The notes: generated from the letters alone by a model not told the origin. DNA of 38,807 nucleotides from an uncultured Prevotellaceae bacterium (GCA_902783625.1 CACZRN010000030.1:1-38807); one strand, 5' to 3'. Positions 8,202 to 17,113 are shown, counted from the first letter of the stretch. Made by a program: numbers and translations.

Positions 8202-11099
8202 TCAACTTCGACTTACTTGAGTTCCCTCGGTGCTCAGGGTGATATCAACGAAACGTGCGTTGGGATTTGGCTGCAGCTCAGTGAGAGTCTTCTTTATGCG
8301 TGCTGCGGCCTCAGCATCCTTGGCAATCATATAGAGATACCCTCCACCTCCTGCTCCAGGAAGTTTGTATCCAAGACAATAATCGTCAATCTGACGAGTG
8401 ATATTCTCAACCTCCGGCGGACAACTACCACTGTCGAGAGCTTGGTTGAACCGCCAACTCTTCCCTACCAGCTGTGCAAAACGCTCGAAGTTGCCTTGCT
8501 GTATAGCTTCATACATGTCGATGGTGTGGGCTTTCATCTGTCGCAGCAGCGATAGCTGGTCGTGCTGATTGAGGAACATGCGCCGTACAATCTCGGCAAG
8601 TATCGTCTTGGCTGTACGTGTGATGCCAGTGTAGTAAAGCAGATGACATGGACGATACTCGGGCAGCGTAAACATCTCGCTGGGTAGCCATCGCACTGTA
8701 GGAGTCTGCATCGGCGAGGCAGTTGTCTGCATGAGTTTCACACCATGCAGCAGTCCGCCAAACTGGTCCTGCCACCCACCTCCGGTAGTCAGCAGTTGCT
8801 CAAGAGCCATGGTGCGACGACCAATCTCCATCTTGTCCCAGCCGAGTGCGCAGAAATCGTTGAGTGAACTGAGCACGGTAGCAGCAAGCATCGAACTGGT
8901 GCCGAGTCCGCTACCTGCAGGTATGGCCGACAGAAGGGTTATCTCTATTCCACAACCGAAATCACGAAGCTGTTGTTCGAGCGTCGGGAATTTCTCAACA
9001 CAGTACCCGGGCAGGAATCCAGCCAATGCAAGTGCTGCCTTCGGAATACTGAATGGTGAGCCGACATGGCAGAAATCGGCCAGTTCTTCGTAGGTCGATA
9101 CCACCTCAATGGCACCAAGATCAATACTGCGCAGCACTATATTGAAACTCTTCGAAGGCTTTATGTATGTCTGCAACGGTGGTTGTCCATTGAGCAGAAT
9201 AGCCATGTTTATCACATTGCCGCCTTCGATGAGACAATATGGCGGCGTGTCGGTCCATCCTCCGGCAAGGTCCACTCTTACCGGTGAGCGTCCCCAGACT
9301 ATCTGATCGCGATATACCGACAACTTAGGATTATGACATTCGAGCACCAAAGGCTCTGTCATTCCTTCGCGAAGCAACCTGAACGCCTCGCTACTCCAAC
9401 GCTCCGACTCGGCATCATTGTCCCTCAGTCTATAGAGTTCAGAACGGAACATGCTGTCGTGGATGCGAATCATCAGCGGTGCGTCGGGCGATATCTTTTC
9501 AGGGACAGGTATGTCGTTCTCGGCATACTCCTTGGCTGCATGGCTGAGGTCGGTCTGGTAGAACACGCTGTGCTCCCAGTTGGCGGCCAACGCCTGCCAG
9601 TCATGGTTGCGATAGTCGCGTCGCTGAGCGACAAGGCGCTGCATGTTGGCCGACATAGATATCTCGTCGGCACTCTGCTTCTCGGCTTTCTGCCACAAAG
9701 CGAGTGCTTCGCGACCACCATCACCGAACAGCATCCACTGCGCCATCACACCTGCAGCTTCGCCATCAGCAACCACAGGGAATATCTTTGCTTTTTGTAT
9801 ATCCTCACCGTGCTGAATGTCCTGCACGTCGATTCCGCGCTCTCGTGCCCACTCGGCAAACGGTCGGCCGAGATAAAGTGTATCGGCATCCGACAGACTG
9901 CCGCGGAACTTATCGTTATAGCCGTATGGTCTTACGACGTATTTCGCCTCACCAAACGGAACAATATCGATGCAATCTCCTGCCGAGAGGGGCATTGTCC
10001 AGTCGTTCATCGGCACGCCCGTTATCACATTCTCGCTCTTCAATGTCCATTTATCACCCACACAACTGTTCTCTATCCACACGTTGTGGTTCTCAGCCGA
10101 AATCTTTGTGCGCACGATGGCGTTCTGTATGAAGATGGATGGATGCGGCTTGCGAGAGTGGTGCATTATCTGTCGCTGGTCGCTGACAAGATTCTGCACG
10201 GCAAGTGTCGATGACACAATCTCGTGTGTAGTACCGAAATGATAGAACTCACCTCCCTGCAACGGCACCACCGCCACGCTGAGCTGACCGAGCATCTCAT
10301 CGCTGATGGTGGGGTTCGTTCCCAATGCACAGCCGAACTCGCTGTAGAGGTCGTAGTTTTGAGGCACGCAATTGGCGATATCGATGCCATTCAATTCATC
10401 GACATCGCTGTTGAGTGAACGCTGCACAAGCATCTTCACTGCCCTGTCGGAGAGCAGCCAGATACCAATGTCGGTAAGATAGAAATGGTCTTTCAGCAGT
10501 CGGGCAAGCGTTGCCACCGACGGTTTCTGGAGCATATACTCGAGGTGTGAGGGATCGTCGTGCGACGACACGAACACTCCATGATTGGTTGCCGTCTCTG
10601 CTCCGAGCCACAATCCGAAGCAGACAACATCGGCTTCGGGTATGCTCGTCACTGGCTGCGATGAACGTATGAGCACATCGCCACTGACTATCATCGTGCC
10701 CAACGACTTCGGTGCTACGTTCATTATCTGCTCATAGAAAGGCACCTGCAGGCTGAGCAAGTCTTGACTCAGCTTCTGTCCCCGCTCCCATCTGAACACT
10801 GGAATCGGCGTGAGTATCTTTCCCGAAGGAGCATATGCCGGCACACGTCGGCCTTGTCCTCCAGCATGCAACAGCAGACGTCGCTCACTGCCAAGCCATT
10901 CGGCGAAATCAGGGCATTCGCCTCCAGCACGACAGTCGGCCTCGTATGCTTTTTGCAAAAGCCACGACGAGCCACCGCCCGACCCGAGTTTCTTGCCTAT
11001 GGGATCGTTAGTGCAGAACCATTCATCGTGTGATAATCCTGTAACATCATGGAAGCAGTCCACCAGATTTGGCGGCAATGACAATAACTTCTTCATCAC
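8202..11099 (-). CDS. fkp: Bifunctional L-fucokinase / L-fucose-1-phosphate guanylyltransferase
   Basis: The protein has 965 residues, close to the about 950 of Bacteroides fragilis Fkp. It phosphorylates exogenous L-fucose and converts Fuc-1-P plus GTP to GDP-L-fucose, the donor for capsule and glycoprotein fucosylation. The N-terminal half is the pyrophosphorylase; a glycine-rich LGSGGGS (residues 38-44) precedes the nucleotide-binding HAGGQGRRVP (about 78-87). The C-terminal portion (from about residue 605) is a GHMP kinase with VRVDLAGGWTDTPPY, the ATP-binding PAGSGLGTSS and the late motif LPGAGGGGYLY. Both active sites appear complete. It is cytoplasmic. It follows the YfhO-type gene by 7 bp and precedes the GSCFA gene by 17 bp in the same operon. 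It lets the cell use host-derived fucose for its surface. Confidence 0.96.
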   Translation of the reverse strand: MMKKLLSLPPNLVDCFHDVTGLSHDEWFCTNDPIGKKLGSGGGSSWLLQKAYEADCRAGGECPDFAEWLGSERRLLLHAGGQGRRVPAYAPSGKILTPIPVFRWERGQKLSQDLLSLQVPFYEQIMNVAPKSLGTMIVSGDVLIRSSQPVTSIPEADVVCFGLWLGAETATNHGVFVSSHDDPSHLEYMLQKPSVATLARLLKDHFYLTDIGIWLLSDRAVKMLVQRSLNSDVDELNGIDIANCVPQNYDLYSEFGCALGTNPTISDEMLGQLSVAVVPLQGGEFYHFGTTHEIVSSTLAVQNLVSDQRQIMHHSRKPHPSIFIQNAIVRTKISAENHNVWIENSCVGDKWTLKSENVITGVPMNDWTMPLSAGDCIDIVPFGEAKYVVRPYGYNDKFRGSLSDADTLYLGRPFAEWARERGIDVQDIQHGEDIQKAKIFPVVADGEAAGVMAQWMLFGDGGREALALWQKAEKQSADEISMSANMQRLVAQRRDYRNHDWQALAANWEHSVFYQTDLSHAAKEYAENDIPVPEKISPDAPLMIRIHDSMFRSELYRLRDNDAESERWSSEAFRLLREGMTEPLVLECHNPKLSVYRDQIVWGRSPVRVDLAGGWTDTPPYCLIEGGNVINMAILLNGQPPLQTYIKPSKSFNIVLRSIDLGAIEVVSTYEELADFCHVGSPFSIPKAALALAGFLPGYCVEKFPTLEQQLRDFGCGIEITLLSAIPAGSGLGTSSMLAATVLSSLNDFCALGWDKMEIGRRTMALEQLLTTGGGWQDQFGGLLHGVKLMQTTASPMQTPTVRWLPSEMFTLPEYRPCHLLYYTGITRTAKTILAEIVRRMFLNQHDQLSLLRQMKAHTIDMYEAIQQGNFERFAQLVGKSWRFNQALDSGSCPPEVENITRQIDDYCLGYKLPGAGGGGYLYMIAKDAEAAARIKKTLTELQPNPNARFVDITLSTEGTQVSRS

Positions 11100-11106
11100 T
11101 TGCTAA

Positions 11107-13593
11107 TCAGTTTTTTCTTCTTTTCCATTCAAAAAACAATCCCAATGCCACTGCCAGCAACAGCACGAAGTACGACACGTATGCCACTGTCTCGGTAGTA
11201 CGTATCGACGATGGTTTGAACGTAAGCACCACCTCATGCTCTCCTGCCGGCACTTGCAGTGCACGGAGCACATAGTCCACTCTTCCGAGCTCAGCAGGCT
11301 TGCCGTCGATGGTTGCCGTCCAACCGGGATAGTAAATCTCTGAGAACACCACTACTCCACCCTTGTCGCTATTCAGCTTGTATGTAAGGCAATTGGGCTT
11401 ATAATCGGTGAGTGTTGCCAACGACTCTCCATTCTGATGCACGGCGTCGCCAATCTGCTCCTTGAACGTATCATCGGCTATTGCCTCGTGGCGGAGGTCG
11501 ATTTCGGCCATACCGTCGAGCTCTTCATTAGCATTCGACACGTAATGCACCTGATCGACGAACCACGCATTGCCATACACATAAGGATTCTTCAGCGGCA
11601 CTGTCTGCCCACTCTGCAACGGCAGAATGAAGTACTTGGTATTGAGCATGTTGAGGACAGGACAGATGGAGTCGCCCTTCACCTGAGTCATATCGCCTGC
11701 GGCATCGACGATGGCAGAGTTGAGAGCCTTCATCTCTGGCGAGATATAGGCATCGATAAGCTCGGCATAGCGACGCAGCTTGGCGGCATGATATCCGCCG
11801 ATACTCTTATGGTAATAGCTCGTCTCGTTCTCGTTGAACGTGTTTGAGGCCATATTAAGCACACGGTAGTCGAGGCTCTTGTCTTGGAGTATCGCCTCGT
11901 CGGTGGCTGTCTTGGGCTGAGGAAGATCACGCACACTACGCTCCACAAACATGTCGTCGTTAAGGTAGCGCTTGTTCACCATCCACATATCTACAAGGCA
12001 GAGCACGGCTATTCCGAGCACCATCTGCTCCGACTTCAGCTTCTTCTCCTTATAGAGCAGCAACAGCAGTGTGCCCACCACGATTATCCCTGCCGAACGC
12101 CAGCAGTCGGCGGTGAACATTGCCTGCCTCATCGCAGTCAGATTTGGCACGAGACGACTGTAGAAATCGTCGGGCAATGACTTGAATGCAGCAAGTTCAG
12201 CGTTGGATATATAGTCGGGGAAGAACAGCCCCGGCATCAGTGCGAAGAGTGCACAGAGGCCTGCCGTGAGCAAGAAACTGGTGTAGAGCCACTTCAGATT
12301 CCTTCCCAACAGCGACGGATCATCGACAATGCGCTTCAATCCCATCACTGCAAGGAGCGGGATGGTGAATTCGGCAATGACAAGTATCGACGCCACGGTG
12401 CGGAACTTGGCATACATCGGCACGTGGTCGAGGAAGAAGTCGGTCATCGGCATGAAGTTCTTACCCCACGACAGCAGCACCGACAATATCGTCGCAGCGA
12501 GCAATGCCCACTTCATCGGCCCTTTCACTATGAACAGGCTCAAGATGAACAGCATCATCACAAACGCTCCCACATACACCGGTCCGCTTGTTCCGGGCTG
12601 GTTGCCCCAATACTGTCCTATCTGATTATACACCTGCGCCAGTTCGGGATCGGCTTTCTTCATTGCCGTCGAGTTTGTTGCTATGGGCACCGATGCCCCA
12701 CCCTTTGTGTTTGGTATGAGCAGCGTCCACGTCTCGTCGATGCCGTAACTCCACTGGGTTATATAGTCGCGATCGAGGCCGCTCGAGGTCTGGTTTTCCG
12801 ATTGTGCCTTCACCAACTCGCTCTTTCCGCGCATGCTCTCTTTCTGATACTGCCATGTGTGGTAGAGGTTCGACAGGTTCAGGCAGATGCCTACCGCCGC
12901 CGCTACTGCGCATACCGCAGTTGCTTTGGCGAAACGACTAATCCACCCTTCTCTTATGGCCTCAACGAGGAACGCAATCACCATCAGCGCAATGATGAAC
13001 AAGTAATAATATGTCATCTGCACATGGTTGGCCTTCACCTCGAATGCAGTGAACACCGCCGTGAGGATGAAGCCCCACAAATACTTGCCTCGATATGCCA
13101 GTACAATGCCTCCAATCATTGGTGGAAGGTAAGCCAGGGCCATTACTTTCCATATATGTCCTGCGGCAATTATAATAAAGAAATAGCTTGAGAAAGCCCA
13201 TATTATCGACCCCAGCGCGGCTAATTCCTTTCGATAGTCGAATGCGCGCAGCATGATGTAGAATCCGAGCAGATATACAAACACATACCACACATTGTCG
13301 GGCAGCCACAGATGGTAGGCGTTCATCACCTTGCCCAGCGCCTCGGTACTGTCGTACGACGGTGCTGTCTGATATGTAGGCATGCCCCCGAACGTGGCAT
13401 TAGTCCATCGAGTGCGCTCACCCGTCTGTTCAAGGTACTGCTGCTGTTCCTGTCCTGCCCCGCGCCCGGCTGAGGAGTCGTGCTGATAGAGTATGCGACC
13501 CTCAAGGTCGGCAGGCATGAAATAGGCAAACGCGATTGCCACAAAAGCCACAACCGCCACAATGTCCCAAAGATATTTCTTCATTTCGTTCAT
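11107..13593 (-). CDS. YfhO-family multi-spanning membrane protein
   Basis: This 828-residue integral membrane protein starts with a hydrophobic helix (YLWDIVAVVAFVAIAFAYF) and a following extracytoplasmic loop containing DSSAGRGAGQEQQQY. Many transmembrane segments follow through about residue 520, then a soluble region, then a beta-rich domain with FSEIYYPGWTATIDG. A last helix and a basic tail (FFEWKRRKN) end the protein. This architecture fits the YfhO family (PF09586), which has a GT-C glycosyltransferase-like topology and is linked in Gram-positives to glycosylation of wall polymers. It is the first gene of the run leading into fkp, so a role in surface glycan assembly is plausible. The start could also be the fourth residue (Met, position 13584). 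Confidence 0.88.
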   Translation of the reverse strand: MNEMKKYLWDIVAVVAFVAIAFAYFMPADLEGRILYQHDSSAGRGAGQEQQQYLEQTGERTRWTNATFGGMPTYQTAPSYDSTEALGKVMNAYHLWLPDNVWYVFVYLLGFYIMLRAFDYRKELAALGSIIWAFSSYFFIIIAAGHIWKVMALAYLPPMIGGIVLAYRGKYLWGFILTAVFTAFEVKANHVQMTYYYLFIIALMVIAFLVEAIREGWISRFAKATAVCAVAAAVGICLNLSNLYHTWQYQKESMRGKSELVKAQSENQTSSGLDRDYITQWSYGIDETWTLLIPNTKGGASVPIATNSTAMKKADPELAQVYNQIGQYWGNQPGTSGPVYVGAFVMMLFILSLFIVKGPMKWALLAATILSVLLSWGKNFMPMTDFFLDHVPMYAKFRTVASILVIAEFTIPLLAVMGLKRIVDDPSLLGRNLKWLYTSFLLTAGLCALFALMPGLFFPDYISNAELAAFKSLPDDFYSRLVPNLTAMRQAMFTADCWRSAGIIVVGTLLLLLYKEKKLKSEQMVLGIAVLCLVDMWMVNKRYLNDDMFVERSVRDLPQPKTATDEAILQDKSLDYRVLNMASNTFNENETSYYHKSIGGYHAAKLRRYAELIDAYISPEMKALNSAIVDAAGDMTQVKGDSICPVLNMLNTKYFILPLQSGQTVPLKNPYVYGNAWFVDQVHYVSNANEELDGMAEIDLRHEAIADDTFKEQIGDAVHQNGESLATLTDYKPNCLTYKLNSDKGGVVVFSEIYYPGWTATIDGKPAELGRVDYVLRALQVPAGEHEVVLTFKPSSIRTTETVAYVSYFVLLLAVALGLFFEWKRRKN

Positions 13594-14385
13594 ATCGATT
13601 ATTATTTATTATGCAAAGGAATCAATGACACTTCTCAAAACCTGAAAGACGAAACCGACAAACAGACATGCAAAGTGTAAGAATAAACTGAGGTTTTGTA
13701 TTCATTCACCACCTTGTCGCTTCATTCTTAATCCTTTCAAAGCAATGCCCATCGGCTTGTCCACATCAATTGCAAAGTTATGCCATTTTTGTCATACTGA
13801 CAAACTTTGCGAACATTTTTATCGTAATATACCCGCAAAGCGTGGCAAATGGAAAGATTGCGAATTGCAACTTCGATGGGTAAATGTGGCCTTGGAGCGA
13901 GTGGTTGGGCGACGAAAAACCGTGTAAGTGGCGTTTTTGGTCGGGCGTAGTTACGATTTGAAAGCGATAAACGAGAGGGGTGTTTTTGCATAAAAAACCG
14001 GAAAAGAGGAGTAAAAAGGGTGTTTTTTGAGCACATTTTCGACATTTTTGGGCATCAAAAAGCATGAAAAGGGCTGGTAGATGGTGTGTTTAATGCCATT
14101 AGATGAATGGGTTAACGGCATTAAAGAGGCCCTTTAATGGCATTAAAGAGGCTCTTTATTGAAGGTAGGGAAATTGGTATTTTAAGACGAAAACACGTAT
14201 TTACCTGACAATCAACGATTTATAAGAATCTCGCAAAAATGCGTGTTTTTCGGGTAAAATGTCGGCTGAGAGCGAAAATCGGGCAAAAAACGGGCACTTC
14301 GAAAAACTGCTTACGAATTGAAAGCATTTTCGTCATCGGCGAAGAAAAAGATGTTTAAAATCATAAGAAAATCTTCTGTTTTTAT
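13594..14385. other. Gene-free divergent intergenic region with repeat elements
   Basis: About 790 bp separate divergent yfhO and mtnN promoters. No convincing gene was found; two overlapping minus-strand frames at 13737-14065 lack family resemblance and normal composition. The DNA is rich in homopolymer runs and recurrent tracts (gaaaaac, cgggcaaaa, gtgtttttc). It includes the alternating CATTAAAG/CTTTAATG element at 14119-14150. A possible degenerate -7 element for yfhO on the minus strand, TTCCTTTG, lies at 13614-13621. Confidence 0.6.
14119..14150 (-). repeat. 32-bp intergenic element, copy 1 (CTTTAATG/CATTAAAG hairpin chain)
   Basis: The 8-mers CATTAAAG, CTTTAATG, CATTAAAG alternate, so either adjacent pair can form a hairpin. 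Read on the minus strand, the 32 bp align without gaps to 23887-23918 with 27 identical positions. A related half copy (TAATGCCATTA) lies at 14091-14101. Confidence 0.7.
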
Positions 14386-14416
14386 TTTGTACTCCGCTCG
14401 ATTTTCACTATCTTTG
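14386..14416 (+). promoter_or_regulatory. Bacteroidetes-type promoter of mtnN-luxS
   Basis: TTTG at 14386-14389 and TATCTTTG at 14409-14416 are separated by exactly 19 bp, matching the -33/-7 consensus. Transcription would begin near 14423, giving a leader of about 15 nt to the mtnN ATG. Confidence 0.8.
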
Positions 14417-14437
14417 CATAAGAAATAATTATAGCAA

Positions 14438-15145
14438 ATGAGAATAGGAATTATCGTGGCGATGGAAAAGGAGATGCGTCAGCTTCGTGGCTTGATGGAC
14501 GAGCAGAGCATCGAGCGCCATGGGAAGAACGACTTCATCAGAGGAGGCATCGGAGGTAACGAGGTGATACTCCTTCAGTCGGGCATTGGAAAGGTAAACG
14601 CCGCTATTGGTGCGGTGGAGTTGATAAACAACTATTCGCCCGAGCTTGTCATGTCGTCGGGCGTGGCAGGAGGAGCAAGCATCGATCTCAACCCGATGGA
14701 TGTGGTGGTAGGCACTAGATACAGATATCACGACGTCTATTGCGGCAATGATGTCAGCTATGGGCAGTTTGTAGGCATGCCTCCACACTTCGATGCACCG
14801 AAGGAGATAGTGCAGAAGGCTCTCAGCATAGAATGTAAAGAGAGGATTGTGGCAGGCGAGATAGTGAGCGGCGACTGGTTTGTTGATACGAAAGAAAAGA
14901 TTGCCGCCATACTTGAGAAATGCCCGAAGGCCGTGGCGGTGGATATGGAGAGCGCGGCAATAGCGCAGACATGCCATATTTATCGTGTGCCATTCGTGTC
15001 GTTCAGGATAATCAGCGACGTGCCGCTGAAGGATACAAAGGCATCGCAATACTACGACTTCTGGGACAAGATAGCCGAGGGATCGTTCGAAGTGACGAGG
15101 ATGTTTATTGAGGAGCTTTCCTCGCTTGCGAGAAGTGAAAAGTGA
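14438..15145 (+). CDS. mtnN: 5'-methylthioadenosine/S-adenosylhomocysteine nucleosidase
   Basis: This 235-residue cytoplasmic nucleosidase hydrolyses S-adenosylhomocysteine to S-ribosylhomocysteine plus adenine, and methylthioadenosine to methylthioribose. Length is typical. The N-terminus MRIGIIVAMEKEM contains E12, the conserved active-site glutamate. GIGKVNAA and SGVAGG are family motifs. The substrate-binding glutamate is E171 in VDMESAA and the proton-donating aspartate is D194 in FRIISDV. It is followed by luxS, which uses its product, so the two genes form the SAH recycling branch of the activated methyl cycle. A hairpin CTCGC-TT-GCGAG lies inside its 3' end (15121-15132). The start is supported by the promoter ending at 14416. 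Confidence 0.95.
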   Translation: MRIGIIVAMEKEMRQLRGLMDEQSIERHGKNDFIRGGIGGNEVILLQSGIGKVNAAIGAVELINNYSPELVMSSGVAGGASIDLNPMDVVVGTRYRYHDVYCGNDVSYGQFVGMPPHFDAPKEIVQKALSIECKERIVAGEIVSGDWFVDTKEKIAAILEKCPKAVAVDMESAAIAQTCHIYRVPFVSFRIISDVPLKDTKASQYYDFWDKIAEGSFEVTRMFIEELSSLARSEK

Positions 15146-15272
15146 AAAGCTAACCAACGGTCTCTTGTTACCTTCCTTCGGTCAGTGGCTCTCGCAGGCC
15201 CGACAAATCTCGAGCGAAGCGAGAGGGACAGAAAAGGTGAAGAATCTCTCTCAAACAGCCAGTTCTAATCGT

Positions 15273-15310
15273 AATTATCAATTTTCAATTATCAACTTTC
15301 AATTATCAAC
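15273..15310 (+). repeat. Tandem TTTCAATTATCAAC repeat before luxS
   Basis: Two exact 14-bp units (15283-15296 and 15297-15310) and a partial third (AATTATCAA from 15273) end two bases before the GTG start of luxS. The translation initiation region of luxS therefore consists of AT-rich repeat DNA without a Shine-Dalgarno sequence, as is common in Bacteroidetes. Confidence 0.75.
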
Positions 15311-15312
15311 TT

Positions 15313-15792
15313 GTGGAAAAGATTCCTAGTTTTACGATAAACCATGAGCGTCTGCTGCGCGGCATCTATGTATCGCGCAAAGACGAAGTGGGCGGCGATG
15401 TTGTAACCACCTTCGACATACGCATGAAGGAACCCAACCGCGAGCCTGCCATTCATCCGGGTGCGCTGCACACAATAGAACATCTGGCCGCCACCTACCT
15501 CAGAAACGACCCTGAGTGGCAAGACCGCATCGTGTATTGGGGTCCGATGGGATGCCTCACGGGCAACTATCTCCTCATGCGCGGCGACCTGATGCCCGAG
15601 GATATCGTGGAACTGATGCAGCGCACGTTCCGCTTCGTGGCTGAGTATGAAGGTGAGGTGCCTGGAGCTGCGCCGCGCGACTGCGGCAACTACCTGCTCC
15701 ACGACCTGCCCATGGCGCGATGGGAAGCACGGAAATATCTCAATGAAGTTCTCCTCTGCATGAAAGAGGAAAACATGAGGTATCCGGAGTAA
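15313..15792 (+). CDS. luxS: S-ribosylhomocysteine lyase (autoinducer-2 synthase)
   Basis: This 159-residue metalloenzyme cleaves S-ribosylhomocysteine to homocysteine and DPD, the precursor of autoinducer-2. Metal ligands are visible: H53 and H57 in HTIEH, and C124 in DCGNY. The catalytic cysteine is C81 in GPMGCLTGNY, and E56 is the general base/acid in the HxxEH motif. The start is GTG at 15313; it gives the usual N-terminus MEKIPSFTINH, and no in-frame ATG fits better. It lies 167 bp after mtnN, which produces its substrate, and is probably on the same transcript. The intervening DNA contains small hairpins and the 14-bp tandem repeat. The gene is followed by a REP-like double hairpin that may end transcription. 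Confidence 0.96.
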   Translation: MEKIPSFTINHERLLRGIYVSRKDEVGGDVVTTFDIRMKEPNREPAIHPGALHTIEHLAATYLRNDPEWQDRIVYWGPMGCLTGNYLLMRGDLMPEDIVELMQRTFRFVAEYEGEVPGAAPRDCGNYLLHDLPMARWEARKYLNEVLLCMKEENMRYPE

Positions 15793-15806
15793 TCTATATT
15801 ATATAT

Positions 15807-15882
15807 GTAGGGACGGGCTTTATGCCCGTCAGCAATTAGTCAAACATACTTCCTTGCTGACGGGCATAAAGCCCGTCCCTAC
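15807..15882. repeat. REP-like paired palindrome (29-bp perfect inverted repeat)
   Basis: A 29-bp arm at 15807-15835 is repeated perfectly inverted at 15854-15882, 18 bp apart. Each arm is itself a hairpin: GACGGGC-TTTAT-GCCCGTC. This head-to-head pair of small palindromes has the layout of bacterial REP/BIME elements. It sits directly beside the REP-associated tyrosine transposase gene (15894-16403) and between convergent luxS and that gene, so it could also act as a bidirectional terminator. Confidence 0.85.
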
Positions 15883-15893
15883 TGTTTCCGTTT

Positions 15894-16403
15894 TTATTTG
15901 AAATCTATGATATTACAATCGTCGTTTGGCCAGTTAATCGGATTCATGTGGATATAGTCAGCACAAAACCGATAGTCTCGCTCGTTCCATAGTATTCTAT
16001 CGTAATACCTCGTCTGCCATAACTTTCTATTAAACGGCATCCATTGTTTAGTCTTTACTCCCTCTATATACAAGTGAGTTGTGACTCCCTTAAACCATTT
16101 CATAACTGATAGCAGTGACACAGCACCATCAGATTTATTCTGAATAATGCCATGGAAATGATTTGACATAACTACATAATCGAGGCAATAAACATTTTGA
16201 AAGTTTGATTCTATATTTTCGAAAGTATCAGCAATCATCTGCCCTGCATCATTCAATATCATTTCGTCGTTGCAAATTCTTCCAAACAATGGAAGTTTCA
16301 TATTCACAACAACTGTAACGAAAAACAACGCCTCCGAAGAATAATCAAATTCTTTCAGACGAATAGAATGACGATCAAGTTCATAGGGATTGTATTGCAT
16401 CAA
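15894..16403 (-). CDS. REP-associated tyrosine transposase (RAYT, Y1/IS200-like)
   Basis: This 169-residue HUH-superfamily single-strand transposase has the metal-binding motif NHFH (residues 81-84) within VMSNHFHGII. The probable nucleophilic tyrosine is Y134 in RYYDRILWNERDY, followed by the family signature YIHMNPINW. RAYTs are domesticated relatives of IS200/IS605 TnpA that act on REP palindromes. The REP-like pair 12 bp beyond its stop codon fits this. No IS ends and no TnpB partner are visible, consistent with a RAYT rather than a self-mobile IS. The gene starts 11 bp after the stop of the outer-membrane barrel gene and may be read from that operon. The two possible starts are adjacent Met codons. 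It is full length and not visibly disrupted. Confidence 0.9.
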   Translation of the reverse strand: MMQYNPYELDRHSIRLKEFDYSSEALFFVTVVVNMKLPLFGRICNDEMILNDAGQMIADTFENIESNFQNVYCLDYVVMSNHFHGIIQNKSDGAVSLLSVMKWFKGVTTHLYIEGVKTKQWMPFNRKLWQTRYYDRILWNERDYRFCADYIHMNPINWPNDDCNIIDFK

Positions 16404-16414
16404 GCCTCTATATT

Positions 16415-17113
16415 CTACAGCTGGAACCGATAGCCGACGGTGAACATGAGCATGGAGTTGTTGCTCTTGCCGAAGCTCGACTTGAACGAGCGTGTCAGTC
16501 CGTAGACGTAGCGAGCATCGATGATGACATGTTGAAATTCGTAGCTGATGCTGACGGGCATGTGGAGTACGAACTTCTGTGTCAGATTGCTAAAGTCTGT
16601 CTCTATCTCTTCGGCTTTCTTATAGTCGCGTGCACCATCTTCGCCTACGACAAAGGCCTGCTCTTCCCACACACGGCAGGTGTTCACCAGCAAGCTCGGC
16701 TGCAAGCCGATGGACACAGAGAAGTTATCGGTGATAAACTCTCGCGCCATGAGCGGCATGCTGATGTAGTCGAGCTTGAGTATGTTGTTATGCACGCCAT
16801 AGCCTGTCTTGTCTTCATTCTCAATGCTATAGTCGTCGAACTTCGCTCCCTGCTGTGTGTAGTACACTCCGGCATTGAGGGCGAAATGGCTGTTCAGCAT
16901 ATACTCGGCATCTATTCCGCAGGCAAAGGCTGGGCGTATATTGGCATCCACTTTAAAATCAGAATTAGATTCTGCCACAAAATACTCTCCGTTGGTTATC
17001 TTTGCCAGGTCTACACCGATGCGTGGGATGATAGACAGATGGCCTTCCTTGCCCTGGGCAAAGCACGAAGCCGACAGGGTAATTACTGTCAAAGTGATTA
17101 ATAATCTTTTCAT
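16415..17113 (-). CDS. Outer-membrane beta-barrel protein (PorT-like/OMP_b-brl_2)
   Basis: This 232-residue protein has an N-terminal signal peptide (residues 1-20, MKRLLITL to CFAQ). Alternating amphipathic strands follow, separated by turns (for example FALNAGVYYTQQGAKF and ISYEFQHVIIDARYVYGL). It ends with the strand MLMFTVGYRFQL, whose terminal aromatic-x-hydrophobic pattern is typical of barrel proteins. It probably forms a small 8-10-stranded barrel in the outer membrane; its ligand is unknown. Its ATG overlaps the stop of the GH43-like gene as ATGA (17110-17113), indicating translational coupling. It is therefore the third gene of the GH2-GH43-barrel operon and may assist the glycan function of its neighbours. 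Confidence 0.85.
   Translation of the reverse strand: MKRLLITLTVITLSASCFAQGKEGHLSIIPRIGVDLAKITNGEYFVAESNSDFKVDANIRPAFACGIDAEYMLNSHFALNAGVYYTQQGAKFDDYSIENEDKTGYGVHNNILKLDYISMPLMAREFITDNFSVSIGLQPSLLVNTCRVWEEQAFVVGEDGARDYKKAEEIETDFSNLTQKFVLHMPVSISYEFQHVIIDARYVYGLTRSFKSSFGKSNNSMLMFTVGYRFQL

Noticed and set aside
9333-10214. 293-codon frame antisense to fkp
   Set aside because: It overlaps intact fkp with recognisable motifs. Its own composition (Cys/His/Arg-rich) is that of a shadow frame.
13737-14065. Two overlapping minus-strand frames in the intergenic region
   Set aside because: They compete in different frames over repeat-rich DNA, have no promoter at the right place and no recognisable domain.
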